Positions 31,684 through 41,784 of a stretch of 64,000 nt of DNA are shown one piece after another (within the stretch, counting starts at the first letter, position 1; every line of letters begins with the position of its first letter). This stretch comes from Pelagibacteraceae bacterium AG-426-E17. Its GTDB lineage: Bacteria; Pseudomonadota; Alphaproteobacteria; Pelagibacterales; Pelagibacteraceae. The notes below the pieces were generated by a model, which saw nothing but the letters and a program-made list of their open reading frames with translations, had not been told where the DNA came from and did no database searches. Location: the NCBI GenBank assembly GCA_003210095.1, contig QCNP01000001.1, positions 170,001 to 234,000 on the forward strand. The letters are read 5' to 3'. The translations under genes and the position numbers were made by a program.

Positions 31684-33411
31684 ATGGAAATTTATAAAGA
31701 AAGTAATTCATCGGCTTCAAAAGAATTTGAGAAATTGTTAGATAATCAGATTTCTAAAACAAAGAATTTAGTTGAAGGAAAAATCATAGAGGGAACTGTT
31801 ACTAAAATTGGTGAAAAATACATATTCCTTTTTATTGAAGGATTAAAGTCTGAACCGGTTGTAGATATAAATGAATTGAAAACTTTAGGACAAAGTGAAA
31901 AAGTTAAAATTGGGGAAAAAATTCAAGTTTTATTAGAGAGGATTGAAGATAAAAATGGTGAAGTTATTGTTTCAGCAAGTAAAGCTCAAAAAATTAAAGG
32001 ATGGGATATCTTAGTTAAAGCGTTCGAAAATAATCAACCTATAATGGGAAAGATAACTAGCAAATGTAAAGGAGGTGTAATAGTTGAACATATTGAAACT
32101 GGTTCTTTAATGTTTTGCCCAGGATCACAAATTTCTGATACCCCTCTAAAAGATATCTCTCATTTAATGAATGAACCTCAAAAATTTGCTTTAATAAAAA
32201 TGGATAAAGTAAGAGGAAATGCGTGTGTATCTAGACGTCAAATTATTTCAACAAACAAAAAAGAAGATAAATCTAAAATAGTTGAAAAATATAAGGTTGG
32301 GCAAATTATTAAAAATGCTGTTGTTAAAGGCTATAGTTCATTTGGATGTTTCTTTAATGTAAATAATGAATTAGATTGTTTAGTACATCTACAAGAAATA
32401 AGCTATTCAAGAGTAAACCATCCGGAAGAAGTATTTAACATTGGAGATAAACACGATTTATTGGTCATATCAGTTGATAAAGACAAACTGCAAATTGGAT
32501 GCTCGATAAAACAATTATCTCCTGACCCGTTCGAAAAAATTACTAATTATGAATTAAATAAAAAGTATGATGTCAAAGTAATTAAACTTATGGACTTTGG
32601 TGCCTTTTGTGAACTAGAACCAGGTTTAACTACGTTATTACATTCTAGCGAAATAAGCTGGACTAGAAAAAATGTATCCCCAAAAAAGTTTTTTAAAGTT
32701 GGAGATAACATAAGCTGTATAATAACAGAAATAGACAAAGAAAAAAGAAGAATAGCAATATCTTACAGGCTAACATCTGAAAATCCATATGATGCACTTG
32801 AAAAAAATCATCCTGTTGGAAGTGAAATAAATGGTTCTATTAGCAGTATGAATGATTATGCAATTTATTTAAAATTAGATAACTACGAAATTGATGCATT
32901 TCTTCACTTTAATGATTTAAGCTATACGGAAAATCCAGAGGAAGCATCAAAAAAATACAAACTAAAAGATAAACTAAAAGTAAAAATACTTGAAATTAAA
33001 AAAGATTCTCAAAAAGTGAGGGTTGGCTTAAAACAAACTATGAAGGATCCATTTGATTATTTTAAAGATAAAAAGATTAATGATACAATTACTGTTAAAG
33101 TTATTTCATCAGATAATAAAGGTTTAAAAGTTCAGCCAGAGGGGTCTGATATTACGCTTATGATAAAAAAATCCCAGATTGCACTTTCGTCTTCTGATGC
33201 AAGACCCTCTAGATTCGTTGGAGGTGAAAGGATAGATGCTGCAATTGCTGAAATAAATCTTGAAAAAAGAAAAGTAAATTTAAGTATTAAACTTCTTGAA
33301 GAAATTCATAACAAAGAGGCAGTTTCAAAATTTAGCTCACCTTTATCTGGAAAAAACTTACCTTTTTCATCATTGTCTGATAAGCTAAAATCAAAAAAAG
33401 AAAAAAAATAG
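31684..33411 (+). CDS. rpsA: 30S ribosomal protein S1
   Basis: Repeated S1/OB domains (e.g. GAFCELEPGLTTLLHSSEISW). Confidence 0.95.
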   Translation: MEIYKESNSSASKEFEKLLDNQISKTKNLVEGKIIEGTVTKIGEKYIFLFIEGLKSEPVVDINELKTLGQSEKVKIGEKIQVLLERIEDKNGEVIVSASKAQKIKGWDILVKAFENNQPIMGKITSKCKGGVIVEHIETGSLMFCPGSQISDTPLKDISHLMNEPQKFALIKMDKVRGNACVSRRQIISTNKKEDKSKIVEKYKVGQIIKNAVVKGYSSFGCFFNVNNELDCLVHLQEISYSRVNHPEEVFNIGDKHDLLVISVDKDKLQIGCSIKQLSPDPFEKITNYELNKKYDVKVIKLMDFGAFCELEPGLTTLLHSSEISWTRKNVSPKKFFKVGDNISCIITEIDKEKRRIAISYRLTSENPYDALEKNHPVGSEINGSISSMNDYAIYLKLDNYEIDAFLHFNDLSYTENPEEASKKYKLKDKLKVKILEIKKDSQKVRVGLKQTMKDPFDYFKDKKINDTITVKVISSDNKGLKVQPEGSDITLMIKKSQIALSSSDARPSRFVGGERIDAAIAEINLEKRKVNLSIKLLEEIHNKEAVSKFSSPLSGKNLPFSSLSDKLKSKKEKK

Positions 33412-33425
33412 TACTTTGAACTAAA

Positions 33426-33716
33426 TTGGCAGTATCGAAATCAGATATATTAAAAGAAATTTCAAGAAGCTATCCTAATTTATTAAAGAAAGATTTATTA
33501 AAATTTATTGATGTATTTTTAGATGAAATTAGAACTGCATTAAAAAAAGGTGAAAGAGTTGAGCTAAGAGGATGGGGGGTTTTTTTTGCCAAAAAACAGA
33601 TTAGTAGAAATTCAAGAAACCCTAAAACTGGTCAAATTATTTTTACTCCTGAAAAAAAAAGTATTAACTATAAAATGAGCAAAGAATTATTTAAAAAAAT
33701 AAATGAACAAAATTAA
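33426..33716 (+). CDS. ihfB: Integration host factor subunit beta / HU-family protein
   Basis: ERVELRGWGVFFAKKQISRNSRNPKTGQ; downstream of rpsA; apparent TTG start. Confidence 0.9.
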   Translation: MAVSKSDILKEISRSYPNLLKKDLLKFIDVFLDEIRTALKKGERVELRGWGVFFAKKQISRNSRNPKTGQIIFTPEKKSINYKMSKELFKKINEQN

Positions 33717-34380
33717 AAAAGTTTTTGTAGCAGTTGATACACAAAATTCAAAAAGAGCTAAATATATAATTAAACTGACTAAAGTAAAAAACTTAAAAAT
33801 AGGGTATAAATTTGGCTTAGAGTTTTTAAATTCTAAAAATGGGAGGAGCTTTATATCAAAAATTAAAAAAGAAACAATTTTCATTGACTTAAAACTTAAT
33901 GACATTCCAAATACAATGAAATCAACTTTACTTGCCTTGAGAGATCTAAAAATCAATTACTTCACAGTACATATATCTTCAGGTCTAAAAGCACTTCAAG
34001 AAGTTAAGAAAATAGCTAATAAAACTAAAATTGTTGGTGTGACAACCTTAACCTCTTTAAATAATCGTGATTTAAATGATATAGGATTCTCAACTACCTT
34101 AAATAATATAATTACAAAACAATCTAAATTAGCACAAAAAGCAAAACTAGATGCGTTGGTCTGTAGTCCAAGGGAAGTAAAAATTGCAAAAAAGTTTTTT
34201 AAAAAGGAAATAATAACACCTGGTATAAGAATTGGTGGTGATTACAATGATCAAAAAAGAGTTATGTCACCAAAAGATGCGTTTAAAAGTGGAAGTGACT
34301 GGCTAGTTATTGGTAGGGATATTACTAAAGGTAATATAAAAAAGAATATAAAAAAATTATTACATCATCTTAAAAGTTAA
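33703..34380 (+). CDS. pyrF: Orotidine 5'-phosphate decarboxylase
   Basis: FIDLKLNDIPNT catalytic motif; TPGIR. Confidence 0.92.
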   Translation: MNKIKKVFVAVDTQNSKRAKYIIKLTKVKNLKIGYKFGLEFLNSKNGRSFISKIKKETIFIDLKLNDIPNTMKSTLLALRDLKINYFTVHISSGLKALQEVKKIANKTKIVGVTTLTSLNNRDLNDIGFSTTLNNIITKQSKLAQKAKLDALVCSPREVKIAKKFFKKEIITPGIRIGGDYNDQKRVMSPKDAFKSGSDWLVIGRDITKGNIKKNIKKLLHHLKS

Positions 34381-34997
34381 TGGACTCAAAAATTTGTGGA
34401 GTTAAAGATATTTGTACTTTAAGTTATATTTTAAATCATAAATTTCCTCCTAAATTTATTGGATTTATAACTAATTATCCAAAATCAAAAAGAAATTTAA
34501 ATATTCAAACTTTAAGAGCGTTAACTAAAAAGAAAAGGGCTAATATAAATTACGTATCTGTATTAGTAAGACCTGATGACAAAATATTAGAAAAAATAAA
34601 AAATTTGAATTTTAAATATTATCAACTTTACGACGTTAAACCGAATAGAGCTTATTTTATAAAAAAAAAATATAGAAAAAAAATTATAAGTGTTATCACT
34701 GTAAAAAAAACTAGCGATGTAAAAAAATATAAATTGTATTTAAAAATTGCTGACATTATATTGTTTGATGGAAAGGGTTATGAAAAATCAATTGGGTTTA
34801 ACCACAATTATTTAAAAGGTGTACCTAGATCATTTAAATCTATGCTTGCTGGTAATATAAAATTCAATGATAATCTTGATAAATTTTCAAAAATAACTGA
34901 TATTATAGATATATCAGGAAGTTTGGAAACGTCTGGAAAAAAAGATAGATCAAAAATTGACATATTTTTAAAAAATATAAATAAAATTAGAAAATGA
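34380..34997 (+). CDS. trpF: Phosphoribosylanthranilate isomerase, divergent
   Basis: KICG, NYPKSKR, ILFDG, LAGN, DISGSLETSGKKD; position before trpB. Confidence 0.8.
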   Translation: MDSKICGVKDICTLSYILNHKFPPKFIGFITNYPKSKRNLNIQTLRALTKKKRANINYVSVLVRPDDKILEKIKNLNFKYYQLYDVKPNRAYFIKKKYRKKIISVITVKKTSDVKKYKLYLKIADIILFDGKGYEKSIGFNHNYLKGVPRSFKSMLAGNIKFNDNLDKFSKITDIIDISGSLETSGKKDRSKIDIFLKNINKIRK

Positions 34998-36217
34998 AAA
35001 TAAGAAAAAATATTCCCTTAATTGACCAACATGATAAATATGGGTTTTGGGGAGGAAAATTTGGTGGCAATTACGTTCCAGAAACTTTAAAAAAACCAAT
35101 TGAGGATCTTGCTTCTAACTTTAGCAAACTTAGAAAAAATAAAAGTTTTACTAAAAAAAAAAATTATTATTTTAAAAATTATGTGGGTGCGCCAACAAGG
35201 TTTATAAAACTAAATAATTTATCTAGAAATTTAAATGGAGCACAAATATGGGCTAAAGTAGTTTCAGACGCTAATGGTGGTGCACATAAAATATATAACG
35301 CCGTTGTGCATGCACTTATCTGCAAATACATGGGTAAAAAATATATCGTAGGAGACACAGGGGCAGGTTATGCTGGTAAAATGCTTAGCATGGCTGCAAA
35401 AAAATTTGGTCTTAAATGTAAAATATTTATGGGCGCAAAAGATATAAAAAGACAAAAACCCAACTGTGACGCAATAAGAAAAAATGGAGCTGAAATAGTG
35501 CCTGTTTTTACAGGAAGTCAAACGCTGGTCGATGCAGTGAGTGAGTGTATGAGGTATTGGGTATCAAATTGTGATACAACCCATATGTGTGTAGGATCAA
35601 CTGTTGGGCCTAATATTTTTGTAAAAATTTGTGGATATAGTACTTCACAAATATCAAAAGAACTTAAATTTCAATTAATAAACACTTTTAAAAAAATTCC
35701 AAAAAAAATTAAACTAATTAACTGTGTAGGTGGTGGAAGTTCTGCATACGGATTTTGGAGTGAATTCATTGACTATCCTAAATCACAAATTGAACTAATT
35801 GGTGTTGAAGCAGGAGGTCCAAAAAATTCAAAACTTCATGCAGCTCCTCTTACCCATAATGCAAAATTAGGAATACTACATGGGGCAGCATCTTACGTTT
35901 GCCAGAATAAAGAGGGCCAAATTAAGGAAACCGATTCAATTAGTGCTGGATTAGACTACCCAGGTGTAAGTCCTATTCATTGTTTTTTAAAAGATACAAG
36001 AAGGGCGAGATATACATCTGTGACTGATGAAGATGCGTTAAAAGCATACAAGATTGTTAGAAAATTTGAAAATTTGAACCCTAGCCTTGAACCTAGTCAT
36101 GCATTTGCAGAGGCAATTAAAATAGCACCAAAACTCAGTAAAGATACAATAATAATTGTAAACTCATGTGGAGATGCAATTAAGGATCGAGATATTTTAA
36201 AAAAATTTAATTTATGA
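34994..36217 (+). CDS. trpB: Tryptophan synthase subunit beta, divergent
   Basis: FGGNYVPETL, GGAHKIYNAV (PLP Lys), TGAG, CVGGGSSAYG, SISAGLDYPGVSP, PSLEPSHA. Confidence 0.88.
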   Translation: MKIRKNIPLIDQHDKYGFWGGKFGGNYVPETLKKPIEDLASNFSKLRKNKSFTKKKNYYFKNYVGAPTRFIKLNNLSRNLNGAQIWAKVVSDANGGAHKIYNAVVHALICKYMGKKYIVGDTGAGYAGKMLSMAAKKFGLKCKIFMGAKDIKRQKPNCDAIRKNGAEIVPVFTGSQTLVDAVSECMRYWVSNCDTTHMCVGSTVGPNIFVKICGYSTSQISKELKFQLINTFKKIPKKIKLINCVGGGSSAYGFWSEFIDYPKSQIELIGVEAGGPKNSKLHAAPLTHNAKLGILHGAASYVCQNKEGQIKETDSISAGLDYPGVSPIHCFLKDTRRARYTSVTDEDALKAYKIVRKFENLNPSLEPSHAFAEAIKIAPKLSKDTIIIVNSCGDAIKDRDILKKFNL

Positions 36218-37014
36218 AAAATTTAATCAGTCAAGCATTTACACAAGCAAAAAATCAGAGAAGACCTGCCCTTATTACCTATACAGTAGCAGGTGATAAT
36301 ACCAAAAAAAATTCACTGGAAATACTAAATTCTATTTCAAAACAAGTTGATATATGCGAGATAGGTTTTCCGCATAACACTCCAATCGCTGATGGAGGAC
36401 AAATTCAAACAAGTTCATATAGAGCGTTAAAAAATGGCATTAAAATTAATGATGTTTTTAAAATAGTTAAAAATTTTAAGAGAACAAAAAAAACTAAGCC
36501 AGTGATATTAATGGGATATTATAATATGGTTTTTCAGTTTGGTGAGATACGTTTTTTAGAAAAATGTAAAAAATCTGGAGTAGACGGCATTATAATAGTT
36601 GATTTGCCATGGCCCGAAAATAAAAAATTTTCCAAAAAATGTAAAAAAAGAGGCATTTGCTTTATTCAATTAATAGCCCCAACTACAGATAAAAAACGTT
36701 TAAAAAATATCATTAAAGATTCACATGATATGATATATTATATAAGCATGTTATCGACAACTGGAGGAAAGTTAAAAGTTTCTACTAACAAGATTCTAAA
36801 AAATTATTCCATGATAAAAAAAATTAATAAAGCTAAAAATTGTGTAATTGGTTTTGGTATTACCAAAAAAAATATATCAAAATTGAAAAAAGCAGATGGC
36901 CTAGTTGTTGGTAGTGCCATTTGCAGCGAAATAACTAATAGTTTAAAAAAAAAACAAAATATTGTCACAAATGTAAGTAAACTAGTAATGAATTTAAAAA
37001 TGAAAATTTTATGA
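36214..37014 (+). CDS. trpA: Tryptophan synthase subunit alpha, divergent
   Basis: CEIGFPHNTPIADGGQIQ, DGIIIVDLP, IAPTT, GFGI, VVGSAI. Confidence 0.88.
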   Translation: MKNLISQAFTQAKNQRRPALITYTVAGDNTKKNSLEILNSISKQVDICEIGFPHNTPIADGGQIQTSSYRALKNGIKINDVFKIVKNFKRTKKTKPVILMGYYNMVFQFGEIRFLEKCKKSGVDGIIIVDLPWPENKKFSKKCKKRGICFIQLIAPTTDKKRLKNIIKDSHDMIYYISMLSTTGGKLKVSTNKILKNYSMIKKINKAKNCVIGFGITKKNISKLKKADGLVVGSAICSEITNSLKKKQNIVTNVSKLVMNLKMKIL

Positions 37015-37940
37015 ATTGGTTAAAAAAAACTTTAAAGTTTGGCGAAAAAATAAAAAGATTAATTAAAAAAAGGCCATCTAAAGTAGATATACAAAATAGT
37101 GAATGGACTTCTTGTTGCAAGGGACCAATACTTAAAAAAGACTTAGAGGAAAATTTGTGGGTTTGCGACATATGTAATAAACATCATAGAATAGATTGTA
37201 AACAAAGATTTGATATTTTTTTTGGAAAAAATAATTATGAGATTTTAAAAACACCTACTCCTTCAGACGATCCTTTGGAATTTGTAGACTCTGGGCCTTA
37301 TATAAATAAACTTAGCAAAGCTAGAAAAACTACCGGTCAAAATTGTGCAGTTATGATTGCTAAGGGGAAGATAAATAATATTAATGTTACAGTTGGTGCG
37401 GTTAATTTTTTTTTTATGGGAGGTTCTATTGCAACAAGTGAAGGTGAAGCAATTATTTATGGAATTCAAAGTGCAATAGATAATAAAACACCATTTATTA
37501 TGTTTACATGTGGAGGCGGTCAAAGAATGCATGAAAGTCCTTTAGCTCTTGCACAGATGACTAGAACCACACTTGCAATAAATGAATTAAAAAAAAATAA
37601 TTTGCCTTACATAGTTTGTTTTACTGATCCTACTGCAGGTGGAATCACTGCATCCTTTGCAATGCTTGGGGACATCCAAATCTCTGAACCTGGTTGCCTA
37701 ATTGCATTTGCAGGTCGTAGAGTTATAGAAGGAACAGTAAAAGAAGAGCTGCCTGAAAATTTTCAAAAAGCAGAGCACGTACAATCTTGCGGTTTTGTTG
37801 ATTCTATTGTGCATAGAAAAGAACTTACAAATAGTATTGGAATGTTAATCTCTATATTGCTTAAGAACCAATCTGAGGTAAATAGTGATATAAACAATGA
37901 GACTCAAGGAAATAATATCCAAGATAGAGAAGCGTCATAG
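37011..37940 (+). CDS. accD: Acetyl-CoA carboxylase carboxyltransferase subunit beta
   Basis: N-terminal Zn-finger region and DPTAGGITASFAMLGDIQISEPGCLIAFAGRRVIEGT. Confidence 0.94.
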   Translation: MNWLKKTLKFGEKIKRLIKKRPSKVDIQNSEWTSCCKGPILKKDLEENLWVCDICNKHHRIDCKQRFDIFFGKNNYEILKTPTPSDDPLEFVDSGPYINKLSKARKTTGQNCAVMIAKGKINNINVTVGAVNFFFMGGSIATSEGEAIIYGIQSAIDNKTPFIMFTCGGGQRMHESPLALAQMTRTTLAINELKKNNLPYIVCFTDPTAGGITASFAMLGDIQISEPGCLIAFAGRRVIEGTVKEELPENFQKAEHVQSCGFVDSIVHRKELTNSIGMLISILLKNQSEVNSDINNETQGNNIQDREAS

Positions 37941-39156
37941 CAAAAAAATTGATCTTTCTCTAAATAGGACTTTCAATTTATTAAAAAAATTAGGTAACCC
38001 ACAAAACAAACTAAATAATGTTGTAACTGTAGTTGGTACAAACTCCAAAGCCTCTATGGCTACAGCTCTAAGCACAATTTTGAAAGAAGCTGGCTATAAA
38101 TATAATTTATATACATCTCCTCATTTACAATCTTATACTGAAAGATTTGTTTTTAATAACAAAGAAATAAATGAAAACGATCTTTCAGATCTTCTGGAAG
38201 GTATTGATAAAATATTAGGAGATGATAGTGCAACAGTTTTTGAAATTTTAACATGCGCTTTTATAAAATATGCTGAATATTTTAAAGATAACATAAACAT
38301 CATAGAAGCTGGTCTATTTCATAGATTTGATAGTACAAATGTATTTAAACAAAATTTGCTTACTCTTTTAGGAGTAATTCATTTAGATCATTTAAATTGG
38401 TTGAATGACAAAACAATTGATGGGGTTATTTATGAAAAAACTGTGTCACTACCAAAATCAAACATATTCATAAACAAACAAATAAATTCAGAAATAAAAA
38501 CAAAAATTGAAAAATCCTTAGTAGAAAATAAGTCAAAAAAATATTTTTTTGGTGATGATTTTAATGTCGCAAAACTGGAAAATGGTTTTACTCATTATCA
38601 AGATAATTTAGGTGAGATAATATTGCCTCAATCTAATTTAATTGGCGATCACCAAATTTTTAATATAAGCACTTCAATAGCTGCTTGTAGAAAAATATTT
38701 AATATATCTGATATTAATATAAAAAAAAGTATGAATAAAATGAGATTAAGAGGACGATTGGAAGAAATAAAGTCAGGTAAATTAAAAAGTTTAATAGGTA
38801 AAAATAGGCTTATAATAGATGGTGGGCATAACATTAATTCTGCAATTTCAATATCCAACTGGGTCAAGCAGCAAAATGAAAAAGTACATCTTATTTGCGG
38901 AATGATGAATGACAAACCTCACAAAGAGTTTGTTAATCAGTTTGAGAGTTTTGTAAATTCAATAACTCTTGTAGATATTCCAAATCAAGAAGGTTCGATA
39001 TCCAAAGAAGAATTTAAAAAGAAACTTGGTAACAAAAATGTTCATACTGCTGAAAGCATTGAAGAGTCTTTGATAATGAATAATAAAGATGAAAATTGTA
39101 TTTTTCTTTGTGCAGGAAGTCTTTATTTGGCTGGTGAAGTTTTAAATCTTAATTAA
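37897..39156 (+). CDS. folC: Folylpolyglutamate synthase / dihydrofolate synthase
   Basis: TVVGTNSKASMATALSTILKEAG, YTSPHL, LDGGHN-like IIDGGHN; accD-folC-trxA context. Confidence 0.92.
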   Translation: MRLKEIISKIEKRHSKKIDLSLNRTFNLLKKLGNPQNKLNNVVTVVGTNSKASMATALSTILKEAGYKYNLYTSPHLQSYTERFVFNNKEINENDLSDLLEGIDKILGDDSATVFEILTCAFIKYAEYFKDNINIIEAGLFHRFDSTNVFKQNLLTLLGVIHLDHLNWLNDKTIDGVIYEKTVSLPKSNIFINKQINSEIKTKIEKSLVENKSKKYFFGDDFNVAKLENGFTHYQDNLGEIILPQSNLIGDHQIFNISTSIAACRKIFNISDINIKKSMNKMRLRGRLEEIKSGKLKSLIGKNRLIIDGGHNINSAISISNWVKQQNEKVHLICGMMNDKPHKEFVNQFESFVNSITLVDIPNQEGSISKEEFKKKLGNKNVHTAESIEESLIMNNKDENCIFLCAGSLYLAGEVLNLN

Positions 39157-39470
39157 ATATTTTCTTTAATCCAAGATACAATATTAGATTTTGTGGTTGC
39201 TCCAACTTTAGTTGCTTTAAGCTCACCACCTGAAAATAGTAACATGGTAGGAATTCCTCTTACTCCATACTTAGTAGGGGTATTAGGTTCATTATCAATA
39301 TTATGTTTAGCAATTACCACTTCGGACATTTCGTTTGAAATTTCCTCTAATATGGGTCCGATCTGTTTACATGGTCCACACCACTCTGCCCAAAAATCAA
39401 CAATAACTGGCTTCCCAGCCTTGATAACTTCTGACTCAAAATTTTCATCTGTAACATTTACTGTTGCCAT
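39153..39470 (-). CDS. trxA: Thioredoxin
   Basis: VDFWAEWCGPCKQIGP. Confidence 0.97.
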   Translation of the reverse strand: MATVNVTDENFESEVIKAGKPVIVDFWAEWCGPCKQIGPILEEISNEMSEVVIAKHNIDNEPNTPTKYGVRGIPTMLLFSGGELKATKVGATTKSNIVSWIKENI

Positions 39471-39536
39471 ATATTTCTTATATAAAATTTTTTTTTATAT
39501 TCAAGTTCTTAAATAATTTAAACAGTTTTATCCACA

Positions 39537-40967
39537 TTAAATATTTTTATATTTTTTTTCAATTGACATTACGTAATTATTTAATTGATCGAGAAACTTT
39601 AAATTTGGCTCATTACCTTCATTAGTAAATTTATCTCTAAGATTGTCACATTCATGATAAAATTCTTTACAAGTCCACCATTTTTCCTTTTTTTCACTTA
39701 AAATTCTTTTAGCAATTTCCATCTTGATTTTCTTCAACATAGAGTCTGGTAAAACATGAGGCGCCTCTTGAAATATTATTTTTTTTCCAAATCCCACCAT
39801 TCTTTGATCTTCGAATTTATCTAGCAATCTTAACTTATCATTCCATGGTGCTTCATGCCATTTTTGAAATAAATTAGTATCTTTGTTAGGTGTAAATTTT
39901 ACATAAATACTTTCCTCTGGCTCTATATCTTCTTGAGATTTTGATTGCGCTTTTTCTTCTGCAATTTCTCTTAATGCAGTTAAGATATTCTCAGAAAATT
40001 TTTCATTTGTGTTTACAAGTTCTGCTCTTTTATTAATTAAAGAGACGTCCATAGCGCTATAAGGTTCAACCTTCATGCCATACTCCTTACCTATTATAAT
40101 TGGTGCTTTATTAGACCTAATAGTTCTTAAAAATTTTGGTGTTTTTTTCATCTCAGATTTTAGTTCATTGATAGACATTTTTAGGAGAGGTTCGACATCA
40201 ACTCTTAGATCGATAGCCTGCCCCCATTGATATATTGGATGAATACAAAATTTCTGATGAAGAGGAGTACAAAGATAAAGTCTTGATTTTCCATAAAAGT
40301 ACTCATTAAGAGTAATAATCTTTTCTTTTTTTATTATTGTTTCAGTATCAAGCTTATTTGAAGTCTTTAAAAAATTACCCCATGTGTCTTGTTGTTTGTT
40401 CTTTATTAAACCTAAAACTTTATGAGTAAGTTCTGCATCAAATAAAGCGCTATGAGCTCCTTTAGTCTCAAAACCGTTCATCCTAGCTAAAGACTCTAAT
40501 TTCATCACAGCGTTTCCTTTTTCATTAGTTTCAGTTTTCAATATGTTATTGTCTAAAGCAAAAGCACCACGAGCAATATTTAGTCCGTCATGTCTTTTGT
40601 TCGGGGATGAATTTGTAATGTATGGATATCTCAATCCTTTGAAAAACTCTTTTCTAATCATTTCATCATCAAAACCTATGTTAGACCAGCCTAAGAATAT
40701 AGCGGGGCTCCATTTTTTAAATATATTCTCAACTTGAGATAACATTTGATAATGACTTAAATTTGCTTTTGTAAGCATATTAACATCAGTTTTGTTAACC
40801 AGGAGTGCCATACATTGAGGAATTTCTCCTTCTGGAAGCCTACATCTTAAATTAAATCTTTCTTTTTCTACTAAGTTTTGATCTACTAAAATTCCACCTA
40901 TTTCAATAATACTTCCAAAGTCTGTACTAGAGCTTGAAGATTCTATATCCCAAATTACTATGTTCAT
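39537..40967 (-). CDS. sbcB: Exodeoxyribonuclease I
   Basis: WDIESSSSSTDFGSIIEIGGI (DEDD exonuclease N-terminus), LGWSNIGFDDEMIRKEFFKGLRYPYITNS, HSALFDAELT; start placed at MNIVIWD. Confidence 0.88.
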   Translation of the reverse strand: MNIVIWDIESSSSSTDFGSIIEIGGILVDQNLVEKERFNLRCRLPEGEIPQCMALLVNKTDVNMLTKANLSHYQMLSQVENIFKKWSPAIFLGWSNIGFDDEMIRKEFFKGLRYPYITNSSPNKRHDGLNIARGAFALDNNILKTETNEKGNAVMKLESLARMNGFETKGAHSALFDAELTHKVLGLIKNKQQDTWGNFLKTSNKLDTETIIKKEKIITLNEYFYGKSRLYLCTPLHQKFCIHPIYQWGQAIDLRVDVEPLLKMSINELKSEMKKTPKFLRTIRSNKAPIIIGKEYGMKVEPYSAMDVSLINKRAELVNTNEKFSENILTALREIAEEKAQSKSQEDIEPEESIYVKFTPNKDTNLFQKWHEAPWNDKLRLLDKFEDQRMVGFGKKIIFQEAPHVLPDSMLKKIKMEIAKRILSEKKEKWWTCKEFYHECDNLRDKFTNEGNEPNLKFLDQLNNYVMSIEKKYKNI

Positions 40968-41065
40968 AATTTTATAATTAATGCTAATTGGAAAGTGTAA
41001 AGGCTCGCATCTAAACAAGTAGCAAGTAAGTTTTTAGTACATTAATTTTTAACAAAGTCAAATAA

Positions 41066-41752
41066 TTATTTATTTATTAAGTGATAAAATTTTTCAACTC
41101 TCTCAAGAAATTTGTTTTGAAAATTTATTAGTTCATTGCCTTCAATTTTAAAATCTTGAAATAATCTATCTACAGTACACAATAAAATTACACCTTGTGT
41201 AATATTAGAATTATAAACAGTATTGTGGGCTAAAGAATAAGCTCCAATTTGTAAAAAGTAATCCTCTATGTATTCTTCTTTTTTTGGTTTATTGCTTTGT
41301 TTAAAATCTAGAATTGATTCTTTGCCTTCGTAAACTCCTATACAATCTGCAGTACCCGCATATTTGCCAGGATAATATATTGTAGCTTCTGACCCCCATA
41401 TCTCTAACAATTTATTTTTCAAACCATTATCAATAATTTCTTCTGCCATTTTTTTTGACTTATTGTTGTCTTCTAATAGTTCTTGATTTAGTTTTCCGTA
41501 TAAAAACTTTTCTATATAAGAATGCATAGAACTTCCTCTTGCTGAGGCTTCTTTCTTAATTCTTTCTGCTTCAACAGTCCCTACTCTTTGTTTCCAAGCA
41601 AGAATTGCAGCTTTGTCTTCTTCGCTTTTAGTGGCTGACAAAATTGTTGTCACAGAAGGCAAATTTGATCCATCTAGAGAGTAATGTCTTGAACCATTTA
41701 TCAAAGACCTTGTTGATTTTGGATAAGAAAATTTTGTGTTCCACTTCATCAA
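41066..41752 (-). CDS. PD-(D/E)XK nuclease superfamily protein (MGME1/phage-exonuclease-like)
   Basis: GTADCIGVYEGKESILDFKQSNKPKK matches a D-x(n)-D-x-K core; LPSVTTILS N-terminus. Confidence 0.75.
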   Translation of the reverse strand: MMKWNTKFSYPKSTRSLINGSRHYSLDGSNLPSVTTILSATKSEEDKAAILAWKQRVGTVEAERIKKEASARGSSMHSYIEKFLYGKLNQELLEDNNKSKKMAEEIIDNGLKNKLLEIWGSEATIYYPGKYAGTADCIGVYEGKESILDFKQSNKPKKEEYIEDYFLQIGAYSLAHNTVYNSNITQGVILLCTVDRLFQDFKIEGNELINFQNKFLERVEKFYHLINK

Positions 41753-41784
41753 GTCATTTATAGAGCTATTTAAAATAATTTAAA

